A DNA stretch of 10,965 nucleotides. It comes from an uncultured Clostridia bacterium (GTDB taxonomy: Bacteria; Bacillota; Clostridia; Saccharofermentanales; Saccharofermentanaceae). The stretch is taken from contig CAMJGB010000051.1 in assembly GCA_946405115.1 (NCBI GenBank), forward strand, positions 1-10,965. The letters are read 5' to 3'. Position 1 is the stretch's first letter. Each line of letters opens with the position of its first letter. Both the position numbers and the translations under genes were made by a program. Positions 1 to 6,050 of the stretch are shown piece by piece. A model generated the notes under the pieces. It had not been told where the DNA came from. It saw nothing but the letters and a program-made list of their open reading frames with translations, and did no database searches.

Positions 1-516
1 GAGTGCAAGCCCGGTGAGACAGGCGAGATCTGCATCAACACACAGAAGTATCACCCGAAGGGACTCTTCCTCGAGTACTACCTCTCACCTGAGCTTACAA
101 AGGACGCTTGGCACGACGGCTGGTACCACACAGGTGATACAGCTTGGATGGATGAGGACGGCTACATCTGGTACGTCGGAAGAACAGACGACGTTATCAA
201 GTCTTCCGGTTACCGTATCGGACCTTTCGAGATCGAGAACGTTATCATGGAGCTTCCTTACGTACTCGAGTGTGCCGTTACAGGCGCACCTGACCCGAAG
301 GGCGTAAGAGGAATCGTAGTTAAGGCTACAATGACACTCGTTAAGGGCACAGAGCCTACAGAGGAACTCAAGAAGGAGATCCAGGAGTACGTTAAGGCTA
401 AGACAGCTCCTTACAAGTACCCGAGAATCGTTGAGTTCGTTGACGAGCTTCCTAAGACTGTATCGGGTAAGATCAGAAGAAGAGCTATCCGTGAGGACGA
501 CGCATCCAAGTCTTAA
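1..516 (+). CDS. Acyl-CoA synthetase (AMP-forming), C-terminal fragment
   Basis: The reading frame is open from the first base, so the 5' part lies outside the window; 171 codons and a TAA are present. It is the end of an ANL-superfamily adenylating enzyme, which activates a carboxylic acid with ATP and transfers it to CoA in the cytoplasm. Visible motifs are YHTGD (residues 42-46 of the fragment), the hinge motif [16 protein letters not shown] (60-75) followed by FEIENV, and the C-terminal PKTVSGK (151-157), whose Lys157 is the expected adenylation lysine. The stretch [16 protein letters not shown] resembles medium-chain or acetyl/propionyl-type synthetases more than long-chain ones, but the substrate pocket is not in the window. 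A strong terminator follows 33 nt after the stop, so this is the last gene of its transcript. Family is near certain; substrate is unknown. Confidence 0.93.
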   Translation, partial: ECKPGETGEICINTQKYHPKGLFLEYYLSPELTKDAWHDGWYHTGDTAWMDEDGYIWYVGRTDDVIKSSGYRIGPFEIENVIMELPYVLECAVTGAPDPKGVRGIVVKATMTLVKGTEPTEELKKEIQEYVKAKTAPYKYPRIVEFVDELPKTVSGKIRRRAIREDDASKS

Positions 517-549
517 TCGCACACCGAAAAGCTTAAATTCACAAACCCT

Positions 550-578
550 AAGAGGCTGCAAATAGCAGCCTCTTTTTT
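550..578 (+). terminator. Rho-independent terminator of the acyl-CoA synthetase gene
   Basis: A perfect 10-bp stem AAGAGGCTGC / GCAGCCTCTT (550-559 with 565-574) has a 5-nt loop and runs into six T residues (573-578). It is correctly placed and oriented to end the plus-strand synthetase transcript. Confidence 0.93.
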
Positions 579-579
579 G

Positions 580-588
580 TGGCATAAT
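580..588 (+). promoter_or_regulatory. Possible extended -10 promoter for the 77-aa gene
   Basis: TG-G-CATAAT matches an extended -10 element (5 of 6 in the hexamer) and lies right after the terminator T-tract. No good -35 is present 17 nt upstream, where the terminator stem lies. A start near 595 would give a leader of about 69 nt before the ATG at 664. The rest of the 147-nt gap holds only a weak GCCT/AGGC inverted repeat near 613-623. Confidence 0.35.
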
Positions 589-663
589 TAGCTTATGAGA
601 TACGATCCTGATGCCTCGCAGGCGGCCTTGTAGTTCTATATATCTTATTGGCAGGTTAAGAAC

Positions 664-897
664 ATGAGTTTATTAATTAAAGATACGACAAGAGAAGAAA
701 GAGAAAGAATCGTTGCCGAGTCACTCGGCAACATAGACGGCATGTGCGACGGATGTATGCCCGGTCTTGCAGAGATGTATCAGGACTACATCGACGGCAA
801 GCGTGAGATCAAGGACATCAATATGTCCTTCAACAAAGGTTACGTCTCGGGCTACTTGTACGATTCCGATACGGGCCGTCCTTCCTGTCCCATGTAA
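664..897 (+). CDS. Small conserved-looking CxxC protein, function unknown
   Basis: A 77-residue soluble protein with no signal peptide or membrane segment. The N-terminal 20 residues are charged and helix-prone (TTREERERIVAES). A CDGC motif follows at residues 28-31, then the acidic/aromatic segment LAEMYQDYIDGKREI (35-49), then NKGYVSGY (57-64). A third cysteine sits three residues from the end (C75-P-M). Three cysteines with a CxxC suggest metal binding or thiol chemistry, but that is inference. AGGT at 653-656, 7 nt before ATG, is an acceptable ribosome binding site. It resembles a family of short Clostridia proteins that I recall being labelled hypothetical or, misleadingly, as purine biosynthesis protein; I would not transfer that name. 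It is probably monocistronic and its TAA abuts the stop of the convergent minus-strand gene. Confidence 0.8.
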   Translation: MSLLIKDTTREERERIVAESLGNIDGMCDGCMPGLAEMYQDYIDGKREIKDINMSFNKGYVSGYLYDSDTGRPSCPM

Positions 898-1632
898 TCA
901 TCCGGCTATGTGCCACATCGGAACGAGGCAGTCAGCGCCCCGTCCGATCTTCTGACAAGCGACATCTCTCTCCCCCGTCACGTACGGCCAGAAGGTCTCG
1001 TAGATGTCACGCGGGTCTTGCACAGGAGGTATGGGCAGTCTCCTGATATCAATCAGATCATCTTCGCTTCCGTTCCGCATGAGAAGAAGGAAATGCCGCT
1101 TGTCATAGGCCAATATATCGTCGTATGAAGGGTCGTTTAAGATACGCTTCCGGATCAGCGGAAGCACGCAATTACGGGGATTTAACATTGTTACAGCCAC
1201 TTCGCTCTCCTTCCGGAAGTCGATTGCCTGAACAAGCGACTGGGACTCCCGGTAGAGGTCTCTGATGGCCATCTGGATCCGCCTCATCGTCTCATCTTCG
1301 TAGTCCTCGGCCACCTTCGCTCCGAACCTTATCCCCCTGCTTATGAGTTCATAAAGATCAAGTTCCATCCTCGGAAGACTCGTCAGGAAGCAGTCGGTTA
1401 TCATCTGCTGAACCTCAGCCGATGCACACTGTCCCATGTACCGGTAGAGGCGGTCCGCCAGAGGAAGATTCGTACGCACATACATATACCGATCTTCGAA
1501 CGGCTTTCCCTTCACCATGAATTCCGGCCTTATATCCAAAGGCCTTACCTTCATGGCTATGCACTTAAGGTAAACACTGAGAAGTCCCTCCAGCGTCCCG
1601 TCATATGTGAAGTCGTGTATTATGTGTGTCAT
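898..1632 (-). CDS. DUF4130 / TIGR03915-type putative DNA metabolism protein
   Basis: A 244-residue soluble protein. The opening FTYDGTLEGLLSVYLKC (8-24) matches the family signature of a YDG(S/T)xEG start. A central block around residues 136-180, with DFR, NPRNCVLPLI and a later YDKRH, matches the usual pattern RF..., P...VLPLI..., YD..R. The C-terminal FWPYVTGERDVACQ resembles the family's closing W...I..R.N...Q element. TIGR03915 proteins are normally encoded beside a radical-SAM partner (TIGR03916) and have been proposed to act in DNA repair or modification; the biochemistry is unknown. No partner is present here. A GTG at 1638 could add two residues, but no Shine-Dalgarno precedes either codon, and a near-consensus promoter ends immediately before that GTG. 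I therefore chose the ATG at 1632, which would be read from a leaderless mRNA. Family assignment is by remembered pattern, fairly confident. Confidence 0.72.
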   Translation of the reverse strand: MTHIIHDFTYDGTLEGLLSVYLKCIAMKVRPLDIRPEFMVKGKPFEDRYMYVRTNLPLADRLYRYMGQCASAEVQQMITDCFLTSLPRMELDLYELISRGIRFGAKVAEDYEDETMRRIQMAIRDLYRESQSLVQAIDFRKESEVAVTMLNPRNCVLPLIRKRILNDPSYDDILAYDKRHFLLLMRNGSEDDLIDIRRLPIPPVQDPRDIYETFWPYVTGERDVACQKIGRGADCLVPMWHIAG

Positions 1633-1638
1633 GCCCAC

Positions 1639-1667
1639 ATTCTAACAGCCGAACATTCGTTTGTAAA
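1639..1667 (-). promoter_or_regulatory. Near-consensus sigma-A promoter giving a leaderless mRNA
   Basis: On the minus strand: -35 TTTACA (1662-1667, 5 of 6), a 17-nt spacer ending in TG-T (extended -10), then -10 TAGAAT (1639-1644, 5 of 6). The base seven positions after the -10 hexamer is the A of the ATG at 1632, so transcription should begin at or within a base or two of the start codon. This explains the missing ribosome binding site. Confidence 0.7.
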
Positions 1668-1692
1668 CTGTTTTCAGGCGTAATAATAGGAC

Positions 1693-1717
1693 AGGCTTAA
1701 GAAATCAGATTAAGCCT
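1693..1717 (-). terminator. Weak hairpin at the end of the FkbM gene
   Basis: An 8-bp inverted repeat AGGCTTAA / TTAAGCCT with a 9-nt loop overlaps the last codons and stop of the methyltransferase gene. No T-run follows on the minus strand (GTCCTATTATTA), so it is at best a weak terminator or an mRNA 3' end stabiliser. Confidence 0.3.
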
Positions 1718-2600
1718 TCTCTATCCTCAGCACTCCGCGGCGTACATAAGGCTCATCATAGAAATTGTAATCGTAGTAATAGAGCATGTATCCGTGTGAC
1801 GGTGTGATCTTCCATGAGTCATCGAACTTGGATCTGATCACCTGCTCATGATCGGCACAGTGGTAACTGCATACGGCAAGCTTCACGCGGGAAGATGAAT
1901 CGAGAAGCTGTCTTGCCCCGTCTAATATGTAAGGCTCACTTCCCTCGGCATCGATCTTTATGAACAGCTCATCATCCGCAATGCCGTTCTCCTTAACGAA
2001 GGTATCGAGCTTAACGTTATGTTCGTCATCACGATCCGAGACGAATTTGTTTACTATGTGTATCTTGTCGGAATAATCCTGATACGTTTTAAGAAGCGCC
2101 TCATTCCAATCAGGGTCACACTCGAAGATATATACGGCCTTTGCCTTATCGACATAGTCCAAAGAGAAGAACCCTTCAGCTCCTCCGATATCAATGATTA
2201 CACTGTTCTCTCTGGGACGGAACGAGTCTGTCGTATATCTGTGAGGCGACCTTACATCCTGTTCCATCAGAATATTCTTAAAATAGAACTTAGCTCTGAA
2301 GAATGACGTATACATCTTCCTCATATAGACTTTCATGTTCTTATAAGGGATATAGATCATTCCGCATGATTCATCCTTATAAGCTTCAAGGTAACCGGTC
2401 TTATAATCAGACTTAAAGTTATAGGGGAAAACATCGATACGATGAGATGAAAGATAGTCATCTATTTCCTTGTACTCATCATCAGCAGATTGGGATGCAA
2501 TATATCGCTTTATCCGCCCCTGATTTAATACAGCCTTAACTTCGCAGTGTATAAACTCGGAGTTTCTGTCTGCAATCTTCATTCCGTATAAGTCATTCAC
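1710..2600 (-). CDS. FkbM family methyltransferase
   Basis: A 296-residue SAM-dependent methyltransferase of the FkbM/Methyltransf_21 type, which methylates hydroxyl groups on sugars or other small molecules. The Rossmann motif I is VIIDIGGAEGFFSL (134-147), followed by the acidic IFECDP (158-163). The family hallmark IKIDAEGSEPYILDGA is at 214-229. Residues 1-130 form a variable, basic and aromatic N-terminal region with no signal peptide. The start is GTG at 2600, supported by AGGAAA ending 7 nt before it. That ribosome binding site overlaps the TAG of the preceding glycosyltransferase gene, so translation is probably coupled. An in-frame ATG at 2582 is less well placed. Pairing with a GT2 enzyme suggests O-methylation of a surface polysaccharide or glycan; the acceptor is unknown. 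Confidence 0.88.
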   Translation of the reverse strand: MNDLYGMKIADRNSEFIHCEVKAVLNQGRIKRYIASQSADDEYKEIDDYLSSHRIDVFPYNFKSDYKTGYLEAYKDESCGMIYIPYKNMKVYMRKMYTSFFRAKFYFKNILMEQDVRSPHRYTTDSFRPRENSVIIDIGGAEGFFSLDYVDKAKAVYIFECDPDWNEALLKTYQDYSDKIHIVNKFVSDRDDEHNVKLDTFVKENGIADDELFIKIDAEGSEPYILDGARQLLDSSSRVKLAVCSYHCADHEQVIRSKFDDSWKITPSHGYMLYYYDYNFYDEPYVRRGVLRIEKA

Positions 2601-2610
2601 GGACGGTTTC

Positions 2611-3420
2611 CTATCTAACTTTTATATGGATAAATATGTATCTTATCAGCGTCCTCATACGTACGGAGAAGCGGAAGAACAGATACTGCCAAACAGGGAT
2701 CTTAAGCTCCTTACGATATGCATTAATGAGGCGGTCATGGTCCTCATTCATTATGTTCATCTTACTTCTGTAAAGTCTGCTGGTTTCGGAAGAATTGGAG
2801 ACTCTGAAGTCCATGAGCTTCTGTGCTACATAATACACATCACCGTGCAGGGATACGGCAATATTATGGTCCCAGTCGGGAACATAAATATAATCACTGT
2901 TGTAGGGAATCTGAATATCAGCACGGTAAAGAACATTAGACGGTTCGCAGTAAATATTACGGTACCATAAGGATTTCCTGGCAAACTTCTTGCCATCACA
3001 GCAAAAGTCCTTATTAGCCAATTTCCTGGTCATCATCTTCGAGCCGTCAACGTTTATGACATCCGTCTGCCCTATGCACATAGAAGCATTGGGATGCTGT
3101 TCCAAAGCCTCAACCTGAAGTCTTATCGTATCGGGTCCAATGATATCATCCTGACCCATGAGCTTTATGTATTTACCCGTAGCAAGAGAAACCGCCCGGT
3201 TCCAGTTACCTGTAAGTCCAAGTCTCTTCTCGTTTATTCGTACAATTACCTCGGGATATCTCTCTTCGATTATCTTGACAGTATCGTCATCGGAGCAATC
3301 ATCTGTAACGATAATCTCAATGTTATCGTATGTCTGGGCTTTAATATAATCGAGCGTAGTTGCTATATCTCTCGCACCGTTATAAGTGGGGATACATACG
3401 CTAACCGTAACAGCCTCCAT
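2611..3420 (-). CDS. Family 2 glycosyltransferase
   Basis: A 269-residue GT-A fold, inverting GT2 enzyme that transfers a sugar from a nucleotide-sugar donor. The opening VSVCIPTYNG (6-15) is the classic GT2 N-terminus, with the nucleotide-binding DD at 40-41 and the metal-binding GQDD (89-92) as the DxD equivalent. PDWDH at 181-185 fits the region holding the catalytic base. The C-terminal 25-30 residues are hydrophobic and basic (VWQYLFFRF, then arginines and isoleucines), consistent with peripheral attachment to the inner face of the membrane. ATG at 3420 has an excellent AAGGAG site 6 nt upstream. The FkbM methyltransferase follows after 10 nt, making a two-gene glycan cassette. Acceptor and sugar cannot be read from the sequence. 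Confidence 0.93.
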   Translation of the reverse strand: MEAVTVSVCIPTYNGARDIATTLDYIKAQTYDNIEIIVTDDCSDDDTVKIIEERYPEVIVRINEKRLGLTGNWNRAVSLATGKYIKLMGQDDIIGPDTIRLQVEALEQHPNASMCIGQTDVINVDGSKMMTRKLANKDFCCDGKKFARKSLWYRNIYCEPSNVLYRADIQIPYNSDYIYVPDWDHNIAVSLHGDVYYVAQKLMDFRVSNSSETSRLYRSKMNIMNEDHDRLINAYRKELKIPVWQYLFFRFSVRMRTLIRYIFIHIKVR

Positions 3421-3449
3421 AACAGCTCCTTATTACTTTCTCTCGAATA

Positions 3450-3458
3450 AGTATAGCA
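3450..3458 (-). promoter_or_regulatory. Possible extended -10 promoter for the GT2-FkbM cassette
   Basis: On the minus strand, TG-C-TATACT is an extended -10 with a 5 of 6 hexamer. It lies just downstream of the terminator of the preceding lipoprotein gene and about 30 nt before the GT2 start codon. No recognisable -35 is present; the -35 position falls in the terminator hairpin. Confidence 0.4.
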
Positions 3459-3489
3459 TATAAAAGAGCCGCCCTTACGAGCGGCTCTT
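3459..3489 (-). terminator. Terminator of the downstream acidic lipoprotein gene
   Basis: A 9-bp stem AAGAGCCGC / GCGGCTCTT (3464-3472 with 3481-3489) has an 8-nt loop and on the minus strand runs into TTTTATAT. It lies 36 nt past the stop of the lipoprotein gene. The T-tract is short but the stem is GC-rich. Confidence 0.72.
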
Positions 3490-3524
3490 AAGCTATGCTT
3501 ATTATCTCAACCTATCGGCGTTGA

Positions 3525-4028
3525 TCAGGGACGGGGAAGTCCGAGAGCACGGAGGATAGTATCGATATCTGCTCTGTAATCGTCCTTATCCTTGTCTGTA
3601 AGGATCATGAAAAGCTCATCCTCTACATAGAAGATACCGCCGTAGTAGTAGCCTCTGCCGTTAGCGAAATCTCCGTCATCACACTCGCCGTCCAAAAGGA
3701 TATAACCGTACTCACCACGGTCTACCAATCTGGATCTGCCGTCGAAGTCCTTATCGTCCTTCATATCCTCGAATTCTTCCATGAGGTCTTCCCACTCATC
3801 TCTAGCATCATCGTCGTCATCCATTGTTGTGAATGCGATAACGTAATGATCCTCAAAACAATAAACTGTTCCGCTGTATGAGCCGTACTCGTCATCATCG
3901 AATACTTCCTCGAGAGCATTCTCAAAGTCCTTAGCTCTGATACGCTCAATCTTCTTGGCACAGCCTGCAAGAGGCAACAACATAGCACCTACAAGTGTAG
4001 CTGCAACAACCTTCTTTAAGCTCTTCAT
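3525..4028 (-). CDS. Acidic lipoprotein A, unknown family
   Basis: A 167-residue predicted lipoprotein. A basic start (MKSLKK) and a hydrophobic stretch lead to the lipobox L-A-G-C with Cys23, so the mature protein should be lipid-anchored on the outer face of the membrane. The mature 145 residues hold 44 Asp/Glu (about 30%), including a run of five Asp (70-74). Features shared with the upstream gene are CAKKIE, DDDARD-W, DFDG, YGYILLDGEC (107-116), YYYGGI, VEDE and DIDTIL-ALG-P-P. Two non-lipobox cysteines (57, 116) could pair. The frame is open for another 17 codons upstream, but ATG at 4028 is preceded by a strong AAGGGAGGAG and starts a proper signal peptide, so that start is chosen. It has its own putative promoter and terminator. 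I do not recognise the family; cation binding or envelope sensing is only a guess from the composition. Confidence 0.88.
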   Translation of the reverse strand: MKSLKKVVAATLVGAMLLPLAGCAKKIERIRAKDFENALEEVFDDDEYGSYSGTVYCFEDHYVIAFTTMDDDDDARDEWEDLMEEFEDMKDDKDFDGRSRLVDRGEYGYILLDGECDDGDFANGRGYYYGGIFYVEDELFMILTDKDKDDYRADIDTILRALGLPRP

Positions 4029-4034
4029 AGTAAG

Positions 4035-4044
4035 CTCCTCCCTT
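4035..4044 (-). promoter_or_regulatory. Ribosome binding site fixing the lipoprotein A start
   Basis: AAGGGAGGAG on the minus strand ends 6 nt before ATG at 4028. It rules in favour of that start over the longer open frame beginning at 4079, which would also bury the signal peptide. Confidence 0.85.
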
Positions 4045-4069
4045 AGTTCATTTGCGTAGACGCCCTTAT

Positions 4070-4098
4070 AATATAACAAGTTTTCTTGACGGATGCAA
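4070..4098 (-). promoter_or_regulatory. Putative promoter of lipoprotein A
   Basis: Minus strand: -35 TTGCAT (4093-4098, 3 of 6), an exact 17-nt spacer, and -10 TATATT (4070-4075, 5 of 6). The -35 overlaps the T-tract of the terminator of the preceding paralog, so the two genes appear to be separately transcribed despite their tandem arrangement. Confidence 0.45.
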
Positions 4099-4129
4099 AG
4101 AAAAAGGCTGTCTCATGCGAGACAGCCTT
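4097..4129 (-). terminator. Terminator of acidic lipoprotein B
   Basis: A perfect 11-bp stem AAGGCTGTCTC / GAGACAGCCTT (4104-4114 with 4119-4129) closed by a 4-nt loop runs on the minus strand into TTTTTCTTT. It begins 31 nt after the lipoprotein B stop and is the strongest minus-strand terminator in the window. Confidence 0.93.
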
Positions 4130-4160
4130 CAAAAATCTCAATTAAAGTCTAAGACTTTGA

Positions 4161-4691
4161 TTAGGGCTTGGGATAACCGAGAGCGTTAAGGATTGTATCG
4201 ATATCTCCTCTGTTGCCATCCTTATCCTTTGTTGTCATAACGATGATGATCTCATCCTCTACCCAGTAGATACCGCCGTAGTAGTAGTTCTCACCGCCGT
4301 TGAGGAAGTAAACGCCACTGATATCTGTAAGGAACTCATCGTCTTCGCACTCGCCGTCGAGGAGAATGTATCCATAGTTATCTGTGTTTACTGTCTTTCT
4401 CTTGCCGTCGAAGTCTCCGCCGTCGTTAGCGTCTTCGTAGGAATCAATGATATCATCCCAGCAATCGCGTGCATCATCTTCGTCATCGAACTCATAGAAC
4501 TCGATAAAGAAGTTGTCACCATAGTAGTAGATGTTGCTGCCGTTATCGCTGTAGTCGCTGTCATCGATAACTTCTTCGATAGCATCCTTGAAGTCGCCCT
4601 TCTTAACGGACTCGATCTTCTTAGCGCAACCTGTCATGGAAAGAGCCATGGCGCCCAAAACTGCAACTGAGATAACTTTCTTCATCTTCAT
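4161..4691 (-). CDS. Acidic lipoprotein B, paralog of lipoprotein A
   Basis: A 176-residue predicted lipoprotein with signal peptide 1-21 and lipobox M-T-G-C (Cys22). The mature 155 residues contain 42 Asp/Glu against 13 Lys/Arg, a net charge near -29. Its order of conserved blocks matches the downstream gene: CAKKIE, DF-DAIEEV-DD, DDEDDARD-W (69-78), DFDG (93-96), YGYILLDGEC (106-115), YYYGGI (136-141), VEDE (144-147) and DIDTILNALG (163-172). It carries an extra segment of about nine residues before YYYGGI (near 121-135). Extra cysteines are 77 and 115; only the second is shared in position with the paralog. ATG at 4691 has AAGGAAGG about 10 nt upstream; an ATG two codons later is also possible. 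No transmembrane segment other than the signal is seen. The family is unknown to me; origin by tandem duplication is clear. Confidence 0.9.
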   Translation of the reverse strand: MKMKKVISVAVLGAMALSMTGCAKKIESVKKGDFKDAIEEVIDDSDYSDNGSNIYYYGDNFFIEFYEFDDEDDARDCWDDIIDSYEDANDGGDFDGKRKTVNTDNYGYILLDGECEDDEFLTDISGVYFLNGGENYYYGGIYWVEDEIIIVMTTKDKDGNRGDIDTILNALGYPKP

Positions 4692-4751
4692 AGTTACATT
4701 ACCTTCCTTTAAGTATTGGTTTTAATCGGCTGTTAACATACAGACTTAGTA

Positions 4752-4760
4752 ATTTTATCA
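4752..4760 (-). promoter_or_regulatory. Possible extended -10 promoter of lipoprotein B
   Basis: Minus-strand TG-A-TAAAAT is an extended -10 with a 5 of 6 hexamer, about 60 nt before the lipoprotein B ATG, with no clear -35. It overlaps one arm of the inverted repeat at 4754-4792. There is no terminator between tyrS and this gene, so read-through from the operon is also possible. Confidence 0.3.
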
Positions 4761-4766
4761 CATTTC

Positions 4767-6002
4767 TCAAACTAATTTAAGTCTGTGATAAACTTTTTTA
4801 CCCTTACGAGCGATAGCCTCGCCCTCAGCGTCAAAATCCTTTTCGGTGAGCTTGTAGAACTTGTCTGCAACCACAACGTCATTAAGGTAAACGCCCTTCT
4901 GGTCGATCATTCTTCTGCACTCGCCGTTGGACTTGAATACACCGGCCTCTACGAGAACCTGAGCCAAGTCAACGCCCTCTGCCAATGAAGCGGAAGGAAT
5001 CTCTGTTGTCTTCATGTCGTCAGACTTACCGCCCTTGTTCTCAAACAAGTCCTCAGCAGTCTTCTTCGCGATGTCAGCCTGCTCCTTGCCGTGGATGATG
5101 GCAGTAACTTCATAAGCAAGCCTCTTCTTAGCCTCGTTGATAGCGGCATCCGTAAGCTTTGCATACTCGTTGATCTCTTCCATGGGAAGGAATGTCAAAA
5201 GCTTCATGCACTTGATTACATCAGCATCGTCTACATTTCTCCAGTACTGGTAGAAGTCGTAAACGGGAGTCTTGTTGGCATCAAGCCATACAGCACCCTT
5301 AGCTGTCTTACCCATCTTCTTGCCTTCGCTGTTAGTAAGGAGAGTAAATGTAAGGCCGTAAACGGAATCACCCTTCTTTCTTCTTACAAGCTCCATGCCG
5401 GCAAGGATGTTGGACCACTGGTCGTCGCCGCCGAACTCGAGGTTACAGCCGTACTTCTCGTGGAGATAATAGAAGTCGTAACCCTGCATGAGCATGTAGT
5501 TAAACTCGAGGAAGGAAAGTCCCTTTTCGAGACGTGCCTTGTAGCACTCAGCTGTAAGCATCTTATTTACAGAGAAGTGTGTTCCGATTTCTCTTAAGAA
5601 CTCGATGTAGTTCAAGTTACGAAGCCAGTCAGCGTTGTTAACGATGAGTGCCTTGCCGTCAGTAAAGTCAACGACAGTTCCCATCTGCTTCTTGAAGCAC
5701 TCTACGTTGTGGTCGATAGTCTCGACTGTCATCATCTGACGCATATCGGATCTTCCGGAAGGATCACCGATCATGGCTGTACCGCCGCCCATGAGAGCGA
5801 TAGGTCTGTGGCCTGCCTGCTGCATGTGGCTCATTACCATCATCTGTACGAAGTGACCTACATGAAGTGAGTCTGCCGTGGGGTCGAAGCCGATATAGAA
5901 GCTGACACCGGGCTTGCTCAACAAGTCATAGATCTCTTCCTTATGTGTAGCCTGTGAGAAGTAACCTCTCTCTTCAAGCGTATCGAAAACATTCTTGTAC
6001 AT
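4767..6002 (-). CDS. tyrS: Tyrosyl-tRNA synthetase
   Basis: A 411-residue class I aminoacyl-tRNA synthetase that charges tRNA-Tyr with tyrosine using ATP in the cytoplasm. The HIGH signature is HVGH (47-50) inside [13 protein letters not shown], and the KMSKS-loop equivalent is KMGKT (229-233). Tyrosine-pocket and dimer-core blocks are present, including [10 protein letters not shown] (79-88), YDFYYL (175-180) and GGDDQWSNI (191-199). The last 65 or so residues, with [20 protein letters not shown], are the S4 RNA-binding domain. Full length for the bacterial family. ATG at 6002 has GGAGG 6 nt upstream. It follows trxB by 48 nt, and I see no T-box leader in that gap, although Firmicute tyrS genes are often T-box controlled. 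No T-run terminator follows. Confidence 0.98.
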   Translation of the reverse strand: MYKNVFDTLEERGYFSQATHKEEIYDLLSKPGVSFYIGFDPTADSLHVGHFVQMMVMSHMQQAGHRPIALMGGGTAMIGDPSGRSDMRQMMTVETIDHNVECFKKQMGTVVDFTDGKALIVNNADWLRNLNYIEFLREIGTHFSVNKMLTAECYKARLEKGLSFLEFNYMLMQGYDFYYLHEKYGCNLEFGGDDQWSNILAGMELVRRKKGDSVYGLTFTLLTNSEGKKMGKTAKGAVWLDANKTPVYDFYQYWRNVDDADVIKCMKLLTFLPMEEINEYAKLTDAAINEAKKRLAYEVTAIIHGKEQADIAKKTAEDLFENKGGKSDDMKTTEIPSASLAEGVDLAQVLVEAGVFKSNGECRRMIDQKGVYLNDVVVADKFYKLTEKDFDAEGEAIARKGKKVYHRLKLV

Positions 6003-6050
6003 GATCTGCCTCCGCTTAATTCTTATAAAAAACCAATAAATAATAACATC

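Noticed and set aside
85..585. 166-aa open frame on the minus strand
   Set aside because: It lies opposite the synthetase gene, which carries unmistakable motifs, and reads through the terminator hairpin; no ribosome binding site or domain is seen.
1633..1638. GTG start for the DUF4130 gene
   Set aside because: The GTG begins at the first base after the -10 hexamer, so it would not be in the mRNA; ATG at 1632 fits the predicted transcription start.
4029..4079. 17-codon extension of lipoprotein A
   Set aside because: It would place 17 residues before a perfect lipoprotein signal peptide and cover the -10 and ribosome binding site.
3632..4290. Nucleotide repeat GATACCGCCGTAGTAGTAG present near 3633 and 4271
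   Set aside because: It encodes the conserved YYYGGI segment in both lipoprotein paralogs and is explained by the gene duplication, not by a mobile or regulatory repeat.
4754..4792. CRP-like operator (TCACA and TGTGA half-sites)
   Set aside because: The half-sites are in the opposite order from a CRP site and 21 nt apart.
6003..6050. T-box riboswitch upstream of tyrS
   Set aside because: The gap to trxB is only 48 nt with no specifier stem, T-box sequence or terminator, far too short for a T-box leader.
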